Part shown: positions 8,738 to 18,251 of the stretch, piece after piece
Position numbering within the stretch: position 1 is the first letter of the stretch
Layout: each line of letters starts with the position of its first letter
Made by a program: the position numbers and the translations under genes
Source: Gammaproteobacteria bacterium
Lineage (GTDB): Bacteria; Pseudomonadota; Gammaproteobacteria; Enterobacterales; Alteromonadaceae
NCBI GenBank assembly: GCA_018222405.1
Contig: JAAFAI010000012.1
Location: forward strand, 62,001-126,000
Direction of reading: 5' to 3'
Length of the DNA stretch: 64,000 nucleotides
The notes under the pieces: model-generated
Told to the model about the DNA's origin: nothing
Seen by the model: only the letters and a program-made list of their open reading frames with translations
Databases searched by the model: none

Positions 8738-8878
8738 CTATTCATCTTCCTGTTTATCAGCTGACGGCAGATTGACTTCGTACTGGCTCGGATGTGCCGC
8801 TTCTTCATAGCGGGCAAACCAGTTAAAGATGCCGGGTGTTGCGTTCGTTGCTGATGAGTTGTTATCGCTGTTATTCAT
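8738..8878 (-). CDS. Possible 46-residue hypothetical protein
   Basis: A short frame too small for routine ORF calling. It opens with M-N-N-S-D-N-N-S-S-A-T-N, continues I-F-N-W-F-A-R-Y-E-E-A-A-H-P-S and ends K-Q-E-D-E. Composition is protein-like, with an amphipathic centre and no rare codons. An in-frame ATG exists four codons upstream, with no good ribosome site for either. It lies downstream of the BON-gene terminator on the same strand and would need its own promoter or readthrough. I cannot assign a family. Confidence 0.4.
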   Translation of the reverse strand: MNNSDNNSSATNATPGIFNWFARYEEAAHPSQYEVNLPSADKQEDE

Positions 8879-8892
8879 GTGCAGTTCCATGC

Positions 8893-8925
8893 AAAAAAAA
8901 GCGGTTGGTCAACACGACCAACCGC
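8893..8925 (-). terminator. Intrinsic terminator of the BON-domain gene
   Basis: A perfect 10-bp stem (GCGGTTGGTC with its complement) with a four-base loop, followed on the minus strand by eight T residues, 9 nt after the stop of the BON-domain gene. A textbook Rho-independent terminator. Confidence 0.92.
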
Positions 8926-8933
8926 AGACAAGT

Positions 8934-9497
8934 TTATTCGGATTCAACCACTGAAAGCTGGTCGTCTACAGATTTAACTTCTGAGGCGTTTTTAGCAATT
9001 TCTACTGCCAATGCACGCTCGGCTTCGCTGCCCACAGTACCTTTAAGAGTGACTTCGCTGTTTTCAACATCTACATCGATGTCAAGACCGGAAATGTCGG
9101 TATCCATAAGCAAACGGGATTTCACTACAGTAGCAATCTTTGCGTCGGTAAGATCGCTGGAGGTTTCTTCACTGAGCATCTCTTCATCATCGCTTTCGAT
9201 GATAGTCAGACGATTATCCACTGACGCGACACCGTCGATGCCGATCACCAGTTCTTCGGCCAGCTTTTTATCCACGCTGCTGTCCACTTTACCGGTCAGG
9301 ATGATCACCCCTTCCTGTACGTCAGTATTAATGTCAAAAGAATTCAGATGGGTGTTAAAAAGAAGCGTCGCTTCTGCCTTACCATCTATCCAGGCATCCT
9401 TAGCCTTATCTTCCCACTTTGAATCGGCTAAAGCCGGACTCGCGGCTGATGCCGTAATTACCCCTACAACCATTAAAGAAAGCACTGAACGTTTCAT
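8934..9497 (-). CDS. Periplasmic protein with two BON domains (OsmY-like)
   Basis: 187 residues with a signal peptide (cleavage near A-L-A-D) and two BON domains (about residues 38-102 and 113-185). Each shows the family pattern, for example N-T-D-V-Q-E-G-V-I-I-L-T-G-K-V and D-V-D-V-E-N-S-E-V-T-L-K-G-T-V. This is the architecture of E. coli OsmY, a hyperosmotically induced periplasmic phospholipid-associated protein. The protein is strongly acidic, as is common in marine bacteria. CGGAGCG precedes the ATG. It stands alone with its own terminator. Next to the MlaA operon this may point to envelope maintenance, but the two are not cotranscribed. Confidence 0.88.
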   Translation of the reverse strand: MKRSVLSLMVVGVITASAASPALADSKWEDKAKDAWIDGKAEATLLFNTHLNSFDINTDVQEGVIILTGKVDSSVDKKLAEELVIGIDGVASVDNRLTIIESDDEEMLSEETSSDLTDAKIATVVKSRLLMDTDISGLDIDVDVENSEVTLKGTVGSEAERALAVEIAKNASEVKSVDDQLSVVESE

Positions 9498-9657
9498 AAT
9501 GTCGCTCCGATTGAGAATTCGAAGTGACTATTGCGAAATTCAGGCCAAAAGTTAAACTACTGATTTTAAATAATTTATTTAAGTTAAGATAAGAAAAGGG
9601 CTGGCTAAAGTGTAGCGAATTCTCGACAGTGTGAAGATATTACCCAAAAGTATAAGA

Positions 9658-10197
9658 TCAGTTGATGCCTGCAACCGATTTTACTGTGGCACAGATGTTT
9701 TCGCGCTTTTTAAAGTAACTCAGGGCAATCAGACAGTTATCTTCCGGCCAGATGGCCTGCTGTAACAGGGATTTTTCTTCTTCGGTTAACTGACCGTCGT
9801 CGAAGTGAATGGCGACCGCCTTTTTATTGGGCGTCAGCACATGGGGTTTAGCATCGGTTACCAGATTATCGGCAACGAATAAGAATCGGCGGGCGACAGG
9901 GTCCTGCACCACTCCAATAGCATTATGATAGTGAATAACTGACGGCCATCCTTCGGCTATGCGACTCTGATAAAAAATCAAAAATGTGAATAACAACAAT
10001 ACCACTAAGGTCATGGTGATAAAGGTTTGTGACAAATCCGGCGCTACCGTAACCAGACCACCAATCGCCGCTACAAACACCACCCAGAAACCAAACACTC
10101 TGCGCAGTACATAGGGCGACACGCCCGAGATCACTTTGGCATGTTTAATTTCCTGAGGCTCTAATTCCAGTAGAGCAACCTGACTTTGTGAATTCAC
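9658..10197 (-). CDS. Two-helix membrane protein of unknown function
   Basis: 179 residues. After a 30-residue polar N-terminus come two adjacent hydrophobic segments (about 33-52 and 58-78), then a roughly 100-residue soluble part containing V-I-H-Y-H-N-A-I-G-V, H-V-L-T-P-N-K-K and a helical E-E-E-K-S-L-L-Q-Q. It has no lipobox and no recognisable catalytic motif, and I cannot place it in a family. It is monocistronic between the BON gene and a 460-bp gap. Confidence 0.65.
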   Translation of the reverse strand: MNSQSQVALLELEPQEIKHAKVISGVSPYVLRRVFGFWVVFVAAIGGLVTVAPDLSQTFITMTLVVLLLFTFLIFYQSRIAEGWPSVIHYHNAIGVVQDPVARRFLFVADNLVTDAKPHVLTPNKKAVAIHFDDGQLTEEEKSLLQQAIWPEDNCLIALSYFKKRENICATVKSVAGIN

Positions 10198-10661
10198 TTT
10201 AGGCGCTTCAGCGGTTGAGGTTGTAATGTGGGTATATTACCTAAATAACCAGCTCGTACAATGATTATTCCGCTGCAATCTATCCCCTACCCCATGTTTT
10301 TACAGGAAATTATGACAATTCAACCAACTCGTTTACATAACTGGTGAGCATTTAAGCAAACGGATGCCATTGCTGCACAATAGCACGACAGCAGTTTATC
10401 AAGCCGTTATGCTTGCGGCGCGTAAATGAACTCTGTTGATCCCAGTGACTTTTTTGACCTGCATCAGTATGCATTTTCTGTTCTTGATTACACTGGTTAC
10501 ATGCCTGAAGTCTGTATTCAGGTGTTTCTTCTATGATGACTCTCTTCGGATTCATTTATGCATTTTTAGAAACAATGTGTTCTTCATTAAGCATATATCG
10601 CCACCGGGTTTATTCGTACATTACGTGGCTGATTTTTCGTACTCAAAATAATGGTTTTTCT
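10198..10661. other. Intergenic gap of 464 bp between divergent genes
   Basis: Carries the promoters of the divergent membrane-protein and porin genes. I see no hairpin with a T run, RNA gene or convincing ORF; open frames here on either strand have no ribosome site and no protein-like composition. Confidence 0.5.
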
Positions 10662-11789
10662 ATGCATGCATTCAACTTAAAGACCCTCGCTGCTGCAGGG
10701 TTAACCTCGGTATGGCTCGCCTCCCCGGTTGCCGCCATCGAAATCTATCAACAAGGTGAAGGCGATAATAAAGCCGTGGTCTCTATCGGTGGCTATGTAA
10801 AAATGGACATCCGCCACGTGAATGGCAACATCGCTTATCAGGATTACTGGGTCGCTAATTACCCCGGTGGTGAGCCTACCGACACCTCCCATACCGGCTT
10901 CAATGTGCGGGAATCGCGGGTTAACCTAAAAGTCGATTATGGGGATATTACCGGCTTCGTAGAAATCGACTTCTACGGCGGTGGCGGTAACGAAATTATC
11001 AGCAATTCCTCAAATCCACGCTTGCGCCACCTCTATTTTACCTATCAGAACTGGACAGCAGGTCAGGCCTGGAGCACATTTATGCCGGTACGCTCCATGC
11101 CCGAAACCCTGGACTTTGGCGGCCCGTTTATAGGTGAAGCCTTTATGCGTGCGGTACTGGTTCGTTACACCTATGGCAACTGGGAATTTGCCCTGGAAAA
11201 CCCGGAAACCTGGGGGGATGGTGATATTGGCACCCCATCCAGTGCCATTGGTTTAAGTGGTGACGATGCCGACCCGGATGAATCTATCCCTGATTTTGTT
11301 ACCCGCTACACTCACAACGCCGACTGGGGCTGGGTTGCCCTTGCCGGTATGATCCGTCAGGTCGATGAAGGCGGTATTGATGAAACCGCTTTTGCCGCGA
11401 ATATTGCAGGTTTCTTCAAAGTATTTGAGCGCGATGATTTTCGTTTTCAAATTACTGGTGGTGAGCCCGGTCGTTATGCTTCAGCAGCCATGACACCGGA
11501 TATCGTCATCAACCCGGCCACCGACGAAACTGAAGTGGAACAAACTCTGGCCTACAGCTTTTCCTACCGTCATCACTGGAGTGATAGCTTACGCTCAACC
11601 GCTTATTACGGAACCGCCGAGACGGATGTGCTGGAAAAGAAACGTTCACAATGGGGCGTTAACCTTATCAAGCAGGTCAACCAACATCTTAAAGTGGGTG
11701 TGGAATACGGCAACTACGCCATTGACGATGAGGGGATCCTGGCGGTGGATTCAGACTATCTGCAGGTTTCTGCGCAAATGTCGTTTTAA
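10662..11789 (+). CDS. DcaP-like outer-membrane porin
   Basis: 375 residues. A signal peptide ends near P-V-A-A-I-E. The mature part has alternating hydrophobic/polar beta strands and closes with S-A-Q-M-S-F, the C-terminal Phe typical of outer-membrane barrels. Features such as V-S-I-G-G-Y-V-K-M-D, F-N-V-R-E-S-R-V-N-L and G-Q-A-W-S-T-F-M-P match the DcaP-like porin family, whose members import small organic anions. The frame is open 43 codons further upstream, but only the ATG at 10662 gives a proper signal peptide; its ribosome site is weak. The stop overlaps the convergent LysR stop by 3 nt. Confidence 0.82.
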   Translation: MHAFNLKTLAAAGLTSVWLASPVAAIEIYQQGEGDNKAVVSIGGYVKMDIRHVNGNIAYQDYWVANYPGGEPTDTSHTGFNVRESRVNLKVDYGDITGFVEIDFYGGGGNEIISNSSNPRLRHLYFTYQNWTAGQAWSTFMPVRSMPETLDFGGPFIGEAFMRAVLVRYTYGNWEFALENPETWGDGDIGTPSSAIGLSGDDADPDESIPDFVTRYTHNADWGWVALAGMIRQVDEGGIDETAFAANIAGFFKVFERDDFRFQITGGEPGRYASAAMTPDIVINPATDETEVEQTLAYSFSYRHHWSDSLRSTAYYGTAETDVLEKKRSQWGVNLIKQVNQHLKVGVEYGNYAIDDEGILAVDSDYLQVSAQMSF

Positions 11790-12691
11790 GCAAAATACTG
11801 TTTTTTGCGCTGCAGCGCCTGACGAAAATGCTCAACCAGCAGGTTGAGCTTCTTGTCGGGCTGCCGTGAGCCCGGGTACACCGCATAAATGCCCAGCTCT
11901 TTGCCAACATAGGGCGACAACACCGACACCAGCTTGCCCGCCTCCAGCTCTTCGTGGATCAGGGCGCGGGGTAAGTAAGCCAGTCCAAACCCGGCCAGCA
12001 CGCCATGCTTGAGAGTATCGAGGGTGTTAGTGCGATACCGGCCCTTTACCGCCATCAGCTTATCCTCTCCATCGACCCGAAACAACCAGGCTTCAGGTTT
12101 GGTGCCTTCATACTTGTAGAGCAGGCAATGGTGCTTCTCCAGATCATCGGGGTGTTCCGGTTCACCGTAGGTTTGCAGATAGTCGGGCGTGGCACAAACT
12201 ACCCAGTTGGAGTCCACCAGCCGTCTGGCCACCAGCGAAGAATCGGCCAGATTAGCGGTGCGGATCGCCAGATCGAAACCTTCATCAAGAATATCCACCA
12301 CCCGGTTAGTCACCCTAAGCTCTACTTCGATGCCCGGGTATTGTTCGCAAAATTCGACTAATGCCTGGTTAAGCACCAGATTAGCCGTCACCACCGGCAT
12401 GGTTATTTTAATTCGCCCGCGAATATCACTGCTATAACCGGCAACCACGTCTTCGGCATCCTGCAATGCCTGCTGAGCAAGTTTAGCTTTTTTATAGAGT
12501 GCCTGGCCGGCATCTGTGAGGCTAAGCTTGCGGGTAGTCCGATAGAGCAGTTGCACATTAAGGGCTTTCTCCAGCCGAGCCACCCGCTTACTGACCACCG
12601 ACATGGTTATTTCATACTTTGCCGACACTTTGGAAAAAGAGCCTTCTTCCACCACATGGACAAACAATAACATGTCATCTGCTTTTACCAT
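11786..12691 (-). CDS. LysR-family transcriptional regulator
   Basis: 301 residues. An N-terminal winged helix-turn-helix (residues 5-64: F-V-H-V-V-E-E-G-S-F-S-K-V-S, R-V-A-R-L-E-K-A-L) is followed by the periplasmic-binding-like effector domain (R-G-R-I-K-I-T-M-P near residue 92 onward). The R-T-T-R-K-L-S-L-T-D-A-G segment is typical of the PA0477/YafC-like LysR branch. The gene is divergent from the lactate permease (230-bp spacer), so the permease/dehydrogenase operon is a plausible target. It is convergent with, and overlaps the end of, the porin gene. Confidence 0.88.
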   Translation of the reverse strand: MVKADDMLLFVHVVEEGSFSKVSAKYEITMSVVSKRVARLEKALNVQLLYRTTRKLSLTDAGQALYKKAKLAQQALQDAEDVVAGYSSDIRGRIKITMPVVTANLVLNQALVEFCEQYPGIEVELRVTNRVVDILDEGFDLAIRTANLADSSLVARRLVDSNWVVCATPDYLQTYGEPEHPDDLEKHHCLLYKYEGTKPEAWLFRVDGEDKLMAVKGRYRTNTLDTLKHGVLAGFGLAYLPRALIHEELEAGKLVSVLSPYVGKELGIYAVYPGSRQPDKKLNLLVEHFRQALQRKKQYFA

Positions 12692-12921
12692 TTTACGCGT
12701 CCGGCCTCGTTTATTTGTGCAAAAAAGGAAACAATCATATTGGATCTGAATATAGATTAACAGTCAGTACAGTTGTAGAGTCCACTGCATAAAATAAAGT
12801 CTGTTACATTATTACTACACCGTCGAAACATGACACTTTGATAGCAGGCCAAAACGCTAAAAAAATGTACCCTATCTGCACAATATCATCCTCTGGGTGA
12901 TACCGATTCAGGAGAAACGCT

Positions 12922-14622
12922 ATGAGTGATGTCACACTTGGCTTGCTGGCATTATTACCCATCGGGCTATCTGCCCTGCTGCTACTGGGCTTGCAATGGC
13001 CGGCCCGAAAAGCCATGCCCGCCGTACTGGCAGCTACCGCATTACTGGCCCTGCTGGTATGGGATATGAGTGGGCAGCGGGTGGCGGCCTCTATTATTCA
13101 GGGGCTTATTGTAACCGTTTCTGTATTGTGGATTGTGTTTGGCGCTATCTTCCTGCTCAATACCCTTAAGCATACCGGTGCTATTCAAACCATCCGTCAG
13201 GGATTTGCTCAGGTTTCACCCGACCGCCGCGTGCAGGCAATCATCATCGCCTGGTGTTTTGGCACCTTTTTAGAGGGCGCATCCGGCTTTGGTACACCGG
13301 CAGCGATAGCCGCACCGCTAATGGTTGCGCTGGGCTTTCCGGCGCTGGCTGCGGTTATGATTGGCATGATGGTACAAAGTACACCGGTTTCCTTTGGTGC
13401 GGTGGGAACACCGATTATTATTGGCGTTAATAACGGGCTCGACGCCGCCACCATCAGCCAGCAGCTGGCTCAGGAAGGCTGGAGCTGGGAACAGTTCATC
13501 CAGTTAATTACCACCCAGGTCGCCATTATCCATGGCATCGTTGGCACCCTGATGCCTCTGCTGATGGTAATATTCCTTACCCGCTTTTTTGGCCGTAACC
13601 GCAGTTGGAAAGAAGGTTTTGCGATTGCCCCTTTTGCCTTGTTCGCCGGACTTATGTTTACCCTGCCCTATGCCCTGACTGGCATTTTCCTGGGTGCCGA
13701 ATTTCCTTCACTGATCGGCGGCTTATTCAGCCTCTTTGTAGTCGTTAACGCAGCAAAGCGTGGCTTTCTGATGCCTCGCACACCGTGGGACTTTGCGCCG
13801 AAATCCGAATGGCCGAATGCCTGGCTCGGTATGCTGGAAATACATGCTAATGATTACGTCGGCAAACAGCCAATGTCGCAATTTAAAGCCTGGACACCCT
13901 ATGTTCTGGTGGCACTGCTGTTAGTGATTTCCCGGGTATCAGATGAAGTCAAAGCTCTGCTCAGTGGCCTTAGTATTGGCATGAGCGATATTCTTGGTGA
14001 AGTTGGCGTGAATGCCGCCTTTAGCCCTCTGTATCTGCCCGGCGGCCTGCTCTTAATTGCCGCGCTGGTAGCCATTGTATTTCAAAGTCATGGCCAAAGC
14101 CGCCAGCACACTTTTATCACTGCCTTGAAAGATTCCGGCAAAACCATTGTCGGAGCCGGATTTGTGCTGATGTTTACCATTCCCATGGTGCGCCTGTTCA
14201 TTAATTCCGGCGTTAACTTAGCCGAACTACCCAGCATGCCAATGAGCAGCGCATTATTGTTTGCCAACCTGTTTGGCGAGGCCTTCCCGCTGATCAGCCC
14301 GACCATCGGCGCATTAGGCGCCTTTATTGCCGGCTCTAACACGGTGTCAAATATGATGTTCAGCCAGTTTCAGTTTGAGGCGGCCATGAGCCTTAATCTG
14401 TCGCCGGCACTGATCATCGCCGGCCAGGCCGTGGGCGCCGCCGCAGGCAACATGATAGCTATCCACAACGTGGTGGCAGCCAGTGCTACGGTGGGTTTGC
14501 TGGGTCAGGAAGGTACCACTTTGCGTAAAACATTGTTACCCACGTTTTATTATGTGGCATTATCCGGCGCTATCTTAATGCTGGCGCTTTATGGCCTGAA
14601 TATAAACGGCCCGTTAGGCTGA
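12922..14622 (+). CDS. lldP: L-lactate permease family transporter (LldP/LctP)
   Basis: 566 residues with about 13-14 hydrophobic segments. The motif [17 protein letters not shown] (near 112-128) and [10 protein letters not shown] are signatures of the lactate permease family, proton symporters taking up L- and D-lactate and glycolate. AGGAG precedes the ATG at normal spacing. It is followed after 58 nt by dld, so import and oxidation of lactate are encoded together. The family does not tell D- from L-lactate; the neighbour argues for D-lactate use. Confidence 0.92.
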   Translation: MSDVTLGLLALLPIGLSALLLLGLQWPARKAMPAVLAATALLALLVWDMSGQRVAASIIQGLIVTVSVLWIVFGAIFLLNTLKHTGAIQTIRQGFAQVSPDRRVQAIIIAWCFGTFLEGASGFGTPAAIAAPLMVALGFPALAAVMIGMMVQSTPVSFGAVGTPIIIGVNNGLDAATISQQLAQEGWSWEQFIQLITTQVAIIHGIVGTLMPLLMVIFLTRFFGRNRSWKEGFAIAPFALFAGLMFTLPYALTGIFLGAEFPSLIGGLFSLFVVVNAAKRGFLMPRTPWDFAPKSEWPNAWLGMLEIHANDYVGKQPMSQFKAWTPYVLVALLLVISRVSDEVKALLSGLSIGMSDILGEVGVNAAFSPLYLPGGLLLIAALVAIVFQSHGQSRQHTFITALKDSGKTIVGAGFVLMFTIPMVRLFINSGVNLAELPSMPMSSALLFANLFGEAFPLISPTIGALGAFIAGSNTVSNMMFSQFQFEAAMSLNLSPALIIAGQAVGAAAGNMIAIHNVVAASATVGLLGQEGTTLRKTLLPTFYYVALSGAILMLALYGLNINGPLG

Positions 14623-14680
14623 CAATGCAGTACGGTTTCGCAACAATGATTTATCCGGGTCTGAGTACAGGAGCAACACA

Positions 14681-16381
14681 ATGAGTCATTCCCCTATCCT
14701 CTCACAATTTATCCAGCTCCTCGGTGAGGACAAGGTAGCCACCGGCGATCGTCGCACCGAGCACTATCGCTCGGGCTGGCGCTCAGGCTCCGGCACGGCA
14801 TTGGCGGTGTTATTTCCCGATACGTTACTCAGACTGTGGCACGCGCTACAAATTTGTGTCGATAATAACTGCATCATTATCATGCAGGCCGCCAAAACCG
14901 GCCTCTCCGAAGGATCAACACCAAGCGGCGATGACTACGACCGTGAAGTAGTGGTGATTAATACTCTGGCTATGGATAACCTGGTGGTGCTGGGCAACGG
15001 TGAACAGGTACTGAGCTTTCCGGGTACCACGTTGCATAAACTGGAAACCACACTTAAACCGTTACGCCGGGCTCCTCATTCTGTGATTGGGTCTTCGTGT
15101 TTAGGCGCATCCATTGTGGGCGGTGTTGCCAATAACTCGGGCGGCGCGCTGGTTAAGCGTGGACCGGCTTACACTGAGCTTGCGCTTTTTGCTCAGGTCA
15201 CCGCCGGGGGCAAACTGGAGCTGGTCAATCACCTGGATATTGAGCTGGGCGATACGCCACAGGAGATACTCACTAATTTAGAAAGCGGCAACTTTGATCA
15301 CACCACCACAGCCAGTGATAAAAAGGCCAGCGCATCCGATTACACCGAGCGATTGCGCGATGTGGATGCCGATACCCCCAGCCGCTTTAACGCCGATACC
15401 AGCCGACTTTACGAGGCCAGTGGCTGTGCCGGTAAACTGGCCGTATTTGCTGTTCGACTCGACACCTTCGCGGTAGCTAAGCAGGAAAAAACCTTTTATA
15501 TCGGTACTAATAATCCGGATACACTAACCCGGCTGCGCCGCCACATTCTGGCTGAATTTACTCATCTGCCGGAAGTGGGCGAATATATTCACCGCGAAAT
15601 TTTTGATATTGCGGCAAAATACGGCAAAGATACCTTTCTCAGCGTAAAACATCTGGGCACCGACCGGTTACCCAAAATGTTCGCTCTGAAAGGCCGCATC
15701 GACGCGGTACTCAATAAGGTTTCTTTCGTCCCGGACTTCCTCACCGACCGCCTCATGCAAGGTGTTTCGGGGTTGCTTCGCGAACACCTGCCCGATCGTA
15801 TGCTTGAATACCGTGAAAAGTATGAGCATCACCTTATCCTCAAAATGAGCGATGAAGGAATTGCCGAAGCGCAGGCGTTTTTACCAGCGTTTTTTGACAA
15901 CAACGAACAGGTAGGCGGCTTCTTCGAGTGCACCGAGCGTGAGTCAGGCAGTGCCTTTTTACATCGTTTTGCTGCCGCTGGCGCAGCGGTGCGCTATCAG
16001 TTGCTTCATCAGAAAGAGGTGGGTGACATCCTCGCACTGGATATTGCCCTGCGCCGTAACGAGCATGAATGGGTAGAGAAACTGCCCGAGTCACTTGCCG
16101 ATAAAATCGACAAATCGCTGTATTACGGGCATTTCTTCTGTCACGTTTTCCATCAGGATTATGTCCTGAAAAAAGGCGTGGATGCTAAAGAGGTTAAGGC
16201 GGAAATGCTCCGTATCCTGGACAGTCGAGGCGCCAAATACCCGGCGGAACATAACGTTGGCCACCTTTATAAAGCAGAAGAAGGGCTTGCCAATTTTTAC
16301 CAGCGTATTGATCCTACCAATACCTTTAATCCCGGTGTGGGTAAACTGGAAAAACACAAACGCAATTGCAGTTGCTGCTGA
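14681..16381 (+). CDS. dld: Quinone-dependent D-lactate dehydrogenase
   Basis: 566 residues, very close to E. coli Dld (571) along its whole length. It has the FAD-binding PCMH part (A-A-K-T-G-L-S-E-G-S-T-P, V-I-G-S-S-C-L-G-A-S-I-V-G-G, N-N-S-G-G-A-L-V) and the membrane-associated cap and C-terminal domain (F-L-H-R-F-A-A-A-G-A-A-V-R-Y, Y-Y-G-H-F, E-H-N-V-G-H-L-Y). It is a peripheral inner-membrane enzyme that oxidises D-lactate to pyruvate and reduces quinone. The C-terminus ends R-N-C-S-C-C, a cysteine cluster not found in the E. coli enzyme. Good ribosome site (CAGGAG). Confidence 0.95.
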   Translation: MSHSPILSQFIQLLGEDKVATGDRRTEHYRSGWRSGSGTALAVLFPDTLLRLWHALQICVDNNCIIIMQAAKTGLSEGSTPSGDDYDREVVVINTLAMDNLVVLGNGEQVLSFPGTTLHKLETTLKPLRRAPHSVIGSSCLGASIVGGVANNSGGALVKRGPAYTELALFAQVTAGGKLELVNHLDIELGDTPQEILTNLESGNFDHTTTASDKKASASDYTERLRDVDADTPSRFNADTSRLYEASGCAGKLAVFAVRLDTFAVAKQEKTFYIGTNNPDTLTRLRRHILAEFTHLPEVGEYIHREIFDIAAKYGKDTFLSVKHLGTDRLPKMFALKGRIDAVLNKVSFVPDFLTDRLMQGVSGLLREHLPDRMLEYREKYEHHLILKMSDEGIAEAQAFLPAFFDNNEQVGGFFECTERESGSAFLHRFAAAGAAVRYQLLHQKEVGDILALDIALRRNEHEWVEKLPESLADKIDKSLYYGHFFCHVFHQDYVLKKGVDAKEVKAEMLRILDSRGAKYPAEHNVGHLYKAEEGLANFYQRIDPTNTFNPGVGKLEKHKRNCSCC

Positions 16382-16422
16382 TATGTGGTTTTCTGACGTT
16401 TTTGGGCCACTGCTGTTAATCT

Positions 16423-17118
16423 GTGATACAAAAAGCGAGAACACTCCATAAATGGCTGATGCGATTGGTGGGCTTACAGTTTATTCTGTGGGCCATTACT
16501 GGCTTGTATATGGTTTGTCTGGATATTCATTTTATCCATGGCGAACCACTTACCCACCCGCAGACAGCGCCGCTTCATCTAAAAGACATCAGCTATTCAA
16601 CAGCCCAACTACTCGCTGATTACCCGGATGCAACCGATATTAAGCTGGTCACGTTATTGCAAAAGCCAGTGTACCGTTTTACTTCAGCCGCCGGGCAACG
16701 TGCCATTCATGTGGTTGATGCCGTAACCGGTACTCCGCTGGATTTACTGAGTCAGGAGCAGGCCAGGCAAATTGCTGATAGTGCTTACACCGGCACAGCA
16801 CCAATCAACACTATTTCTCCATTAATTAGCCGCGATGCCAGCGGTGCTCTAAACCCGCTTTGGGTAGTGAGTTTCGACGATACTGCTTCATCCACATTGT
16901 ATATCGAACAACAAAGCGGGCGCATCTTCCGCCGCCGGCATAACTACTGGTATCTGTTCGACTGGATGTGGCGACTTCACATCATGGACTATGACGACGG
17001 TGAAAATGTAACCAACAGCTGGTTAAGACTGGTTTCGCTGCTCGCTGTGCTGGCTGCAGTAAGCGGTATGGCACTGCTATTGTTGCGTTTTACCCTCCGC
17101 AAAAAGGCCGCCTTATGA
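16423..17118 (+). CDS. PepSY-domain membrane protein (reductase-like, first of a pair)
   Basis: 231 residues. One N-terminal helix (about 10-33; H-K-W-L-M-R-L-V-G-L-Q) and one C-terminal helix (about 202-222) flank a periplasmic part with PepSY-like features (D-A-V-T-G-T-P-L, I-E-Q-Q-S-G-R-I-F-R-R) and the H-I-M-D-Y motif before the last helix. This is the PepSY transmembrane layout found with siderophore and metal receptors, thought to reduce the metal. GTG 16423 is used as start because it gives the normal N-terminal H-K-W; no clear ribosome site. It overlaps the next gene by 4 nt (ATGA), so the pair is translationally coupled. Confidence 0.8.
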   Translation: MIQKARTLHKWLMRLVGLQFILWAITGLYMVCLDIHFIHGEPLTHPQTAPLHLKDISYSTAQLLADYPDATDIKLVTLLQKPVYRFTSAAGQRAIHVVDAVTGTPLDLLSQEQARQIADSAYTGTAPINTISPLISRDASGALNPLWVVSFDDTASSTLYIEQQSGRIFRRRHNYWYLFDWMWRLHIMDYDDGENVTNSWLRLVSLLAVLAAVSGMALLLLRFTLRKKAAL

Positions 17119-18113
17119 TCCGCTTGGTGATGGCCAACTGGCACAAATGGCTGGCCCTGCTGGTAAGCATTCAACTGCTGGTGTGGTTGCTCACCGGCTT
17201 GTACTTTAACAGCCTGATGAACAGCGCCGACAATGTCCCAACCCGACAGCCAGTGCAGCATGAAGGCTATCTGCCCGGCCTTGAACTTTATCCGCCGCAA
17301 GCGATAGATGCCCCACCGCCGGTGGCGGTTTCGATTATCTGGGTGCTTGGTGCACCCTATTATCAGTTTGAATACAATCAACCGTCACACGCTTATTTTC
17401 CCCACCAGCGCCGGATATTCGATGCCACTACCGGTGAGCCCTGGCAAATCGGTGCTGAACAGGTGGCTACTATAGCCCGCCAGGCCTATTCAGGCAGCGC
17501 ACGGGCAGGTGAACCAGTACTGCTGAAACCGCCGATAGAGGACCTGCCCCGCCAACAAAATCCGCTATGGCAGGTCAGGTTTGCCGATGAGTTCAATACC
17601 GCCGTTTATCTCGATGCTTTAACCGGGCATGTCATCAGGCACACCAATGACCGGCAACGCTTCGATGATTTGATGTTTACCCTGCATTTCATGGATTACA
17701 CCGGCACCGGCTTTTTTAATCACCCCCTAATCGTCATTTTTGCCATTGCCACCAGCCTGTTAGCGTTGAGTGGCGGGTACTTATTAATTAGTCGCTCAGG
17801 CCCAACGGGTAAGCAGCAGGCAGCGGCCTGTACGCTAACAGTAAAATTTGGTTCCGACGCCGAATCCGCCAGCTTGCAAGCCCGGGCGGACGACACGGTG
17901 TTTAATGCCCTGAGTAGGCATGGCATCCATCTCCCTTCAGAATGCGGTGGTGCCGGTACCTGCGGAAAATGCCGGCTACAATGCACGCCAGATACACCAG
18001 TCACCGACATCGAGCAACATCATCTCAATCAGCGGCAACTTGCCCGCGGGATCCGTTTGGGTTGTCAGCAACAGGTAGGTGCATGTCAGCAAGTTGAACT
18101 CCCCCGACGCTAA
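17115..18113 (+). CDS. PepSY membrane protein fused to a C-terminal 2Fe-2S ferredoxin domain
   Basis: 332 residues. The first 230 repeat the layout of the upstream gene: helix near 10-30 (H-K-W-L-A-L-L-V-S-I-Q), a periplasmic PepSY-like region with D-A-T-T-G-E-P-W and D-A-L-T-G-H-V-I, then H-F-M-D-Y and a second helix. Residues about 238-332 form a 2Fe-2S ferredoxin domain with C277-x5-C283-x2-C286 and C317 (C-G-G-A-G-T-C-G-K-C), the NqrF/adrenodoxin-type ligand pattern. The domain follows the last helix and should face the cytoplasm. The fusion suggests electron transfer from a cytoplasmic donor across the membrane, perhaps to reduce copper or iron brought in by the next gene's receptor (inference). 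Confidence 0.85.
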   Translation: MIRLVMANWHKWLALLVSIQLLVWLLTGLYFNSLMNSADNVPTRQPVQHEGYLPGLELYPPQAIDAPPPVAVSIIWVLGAPYYQFEYNQPSHAYFPHQRRIFDATTGEPWQIGAEQVATIARQAYSGSARAGEPVLLKPPIEDLPRQQNPLWQVRFADEFNTAVYLDALTGHVIRHTNDRQRFDDLMFTLHFMDYTGTGFFNHPLIVIFAIATSLLALSGGYLLISRSGPTGKQQAAACTLTVKFGSDAESASLQARADDTVFNALSRHGIHLPSECGGAGTCGKCRLQCTPDTPVTDIEQHHLNQRQLARGIRLGCQQQVGACQQVELPRR

Positions 18114-18251
18114 GCCTCCCGTCTAAACTGCTCTGGCCGGTGCGACAATATGCCGCATTGGCTAACCCCCTGTTTTAGCTATCATTGCTGAACTCAGGCG
18201 AATAACGACCAATAATACCAATCCGCCTGATATAGATGCTCAGGAGCAATA

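Noticed and set aside
8836..9555. 239-residue plus-strand open frame across the BON-domain gene
   Set aside because: It is Ser/Thr-rich and runs opposite to a clear two-BON-domain protein with signal peptide and terminator; it is an antisense shadow.
10352..10555. 67-residue minus-strand frame in the gap before the porin gene
   Set aside because: No ribosome site, no hydrophobic core or family motif; its composition looks random apart from one C-x2-C.
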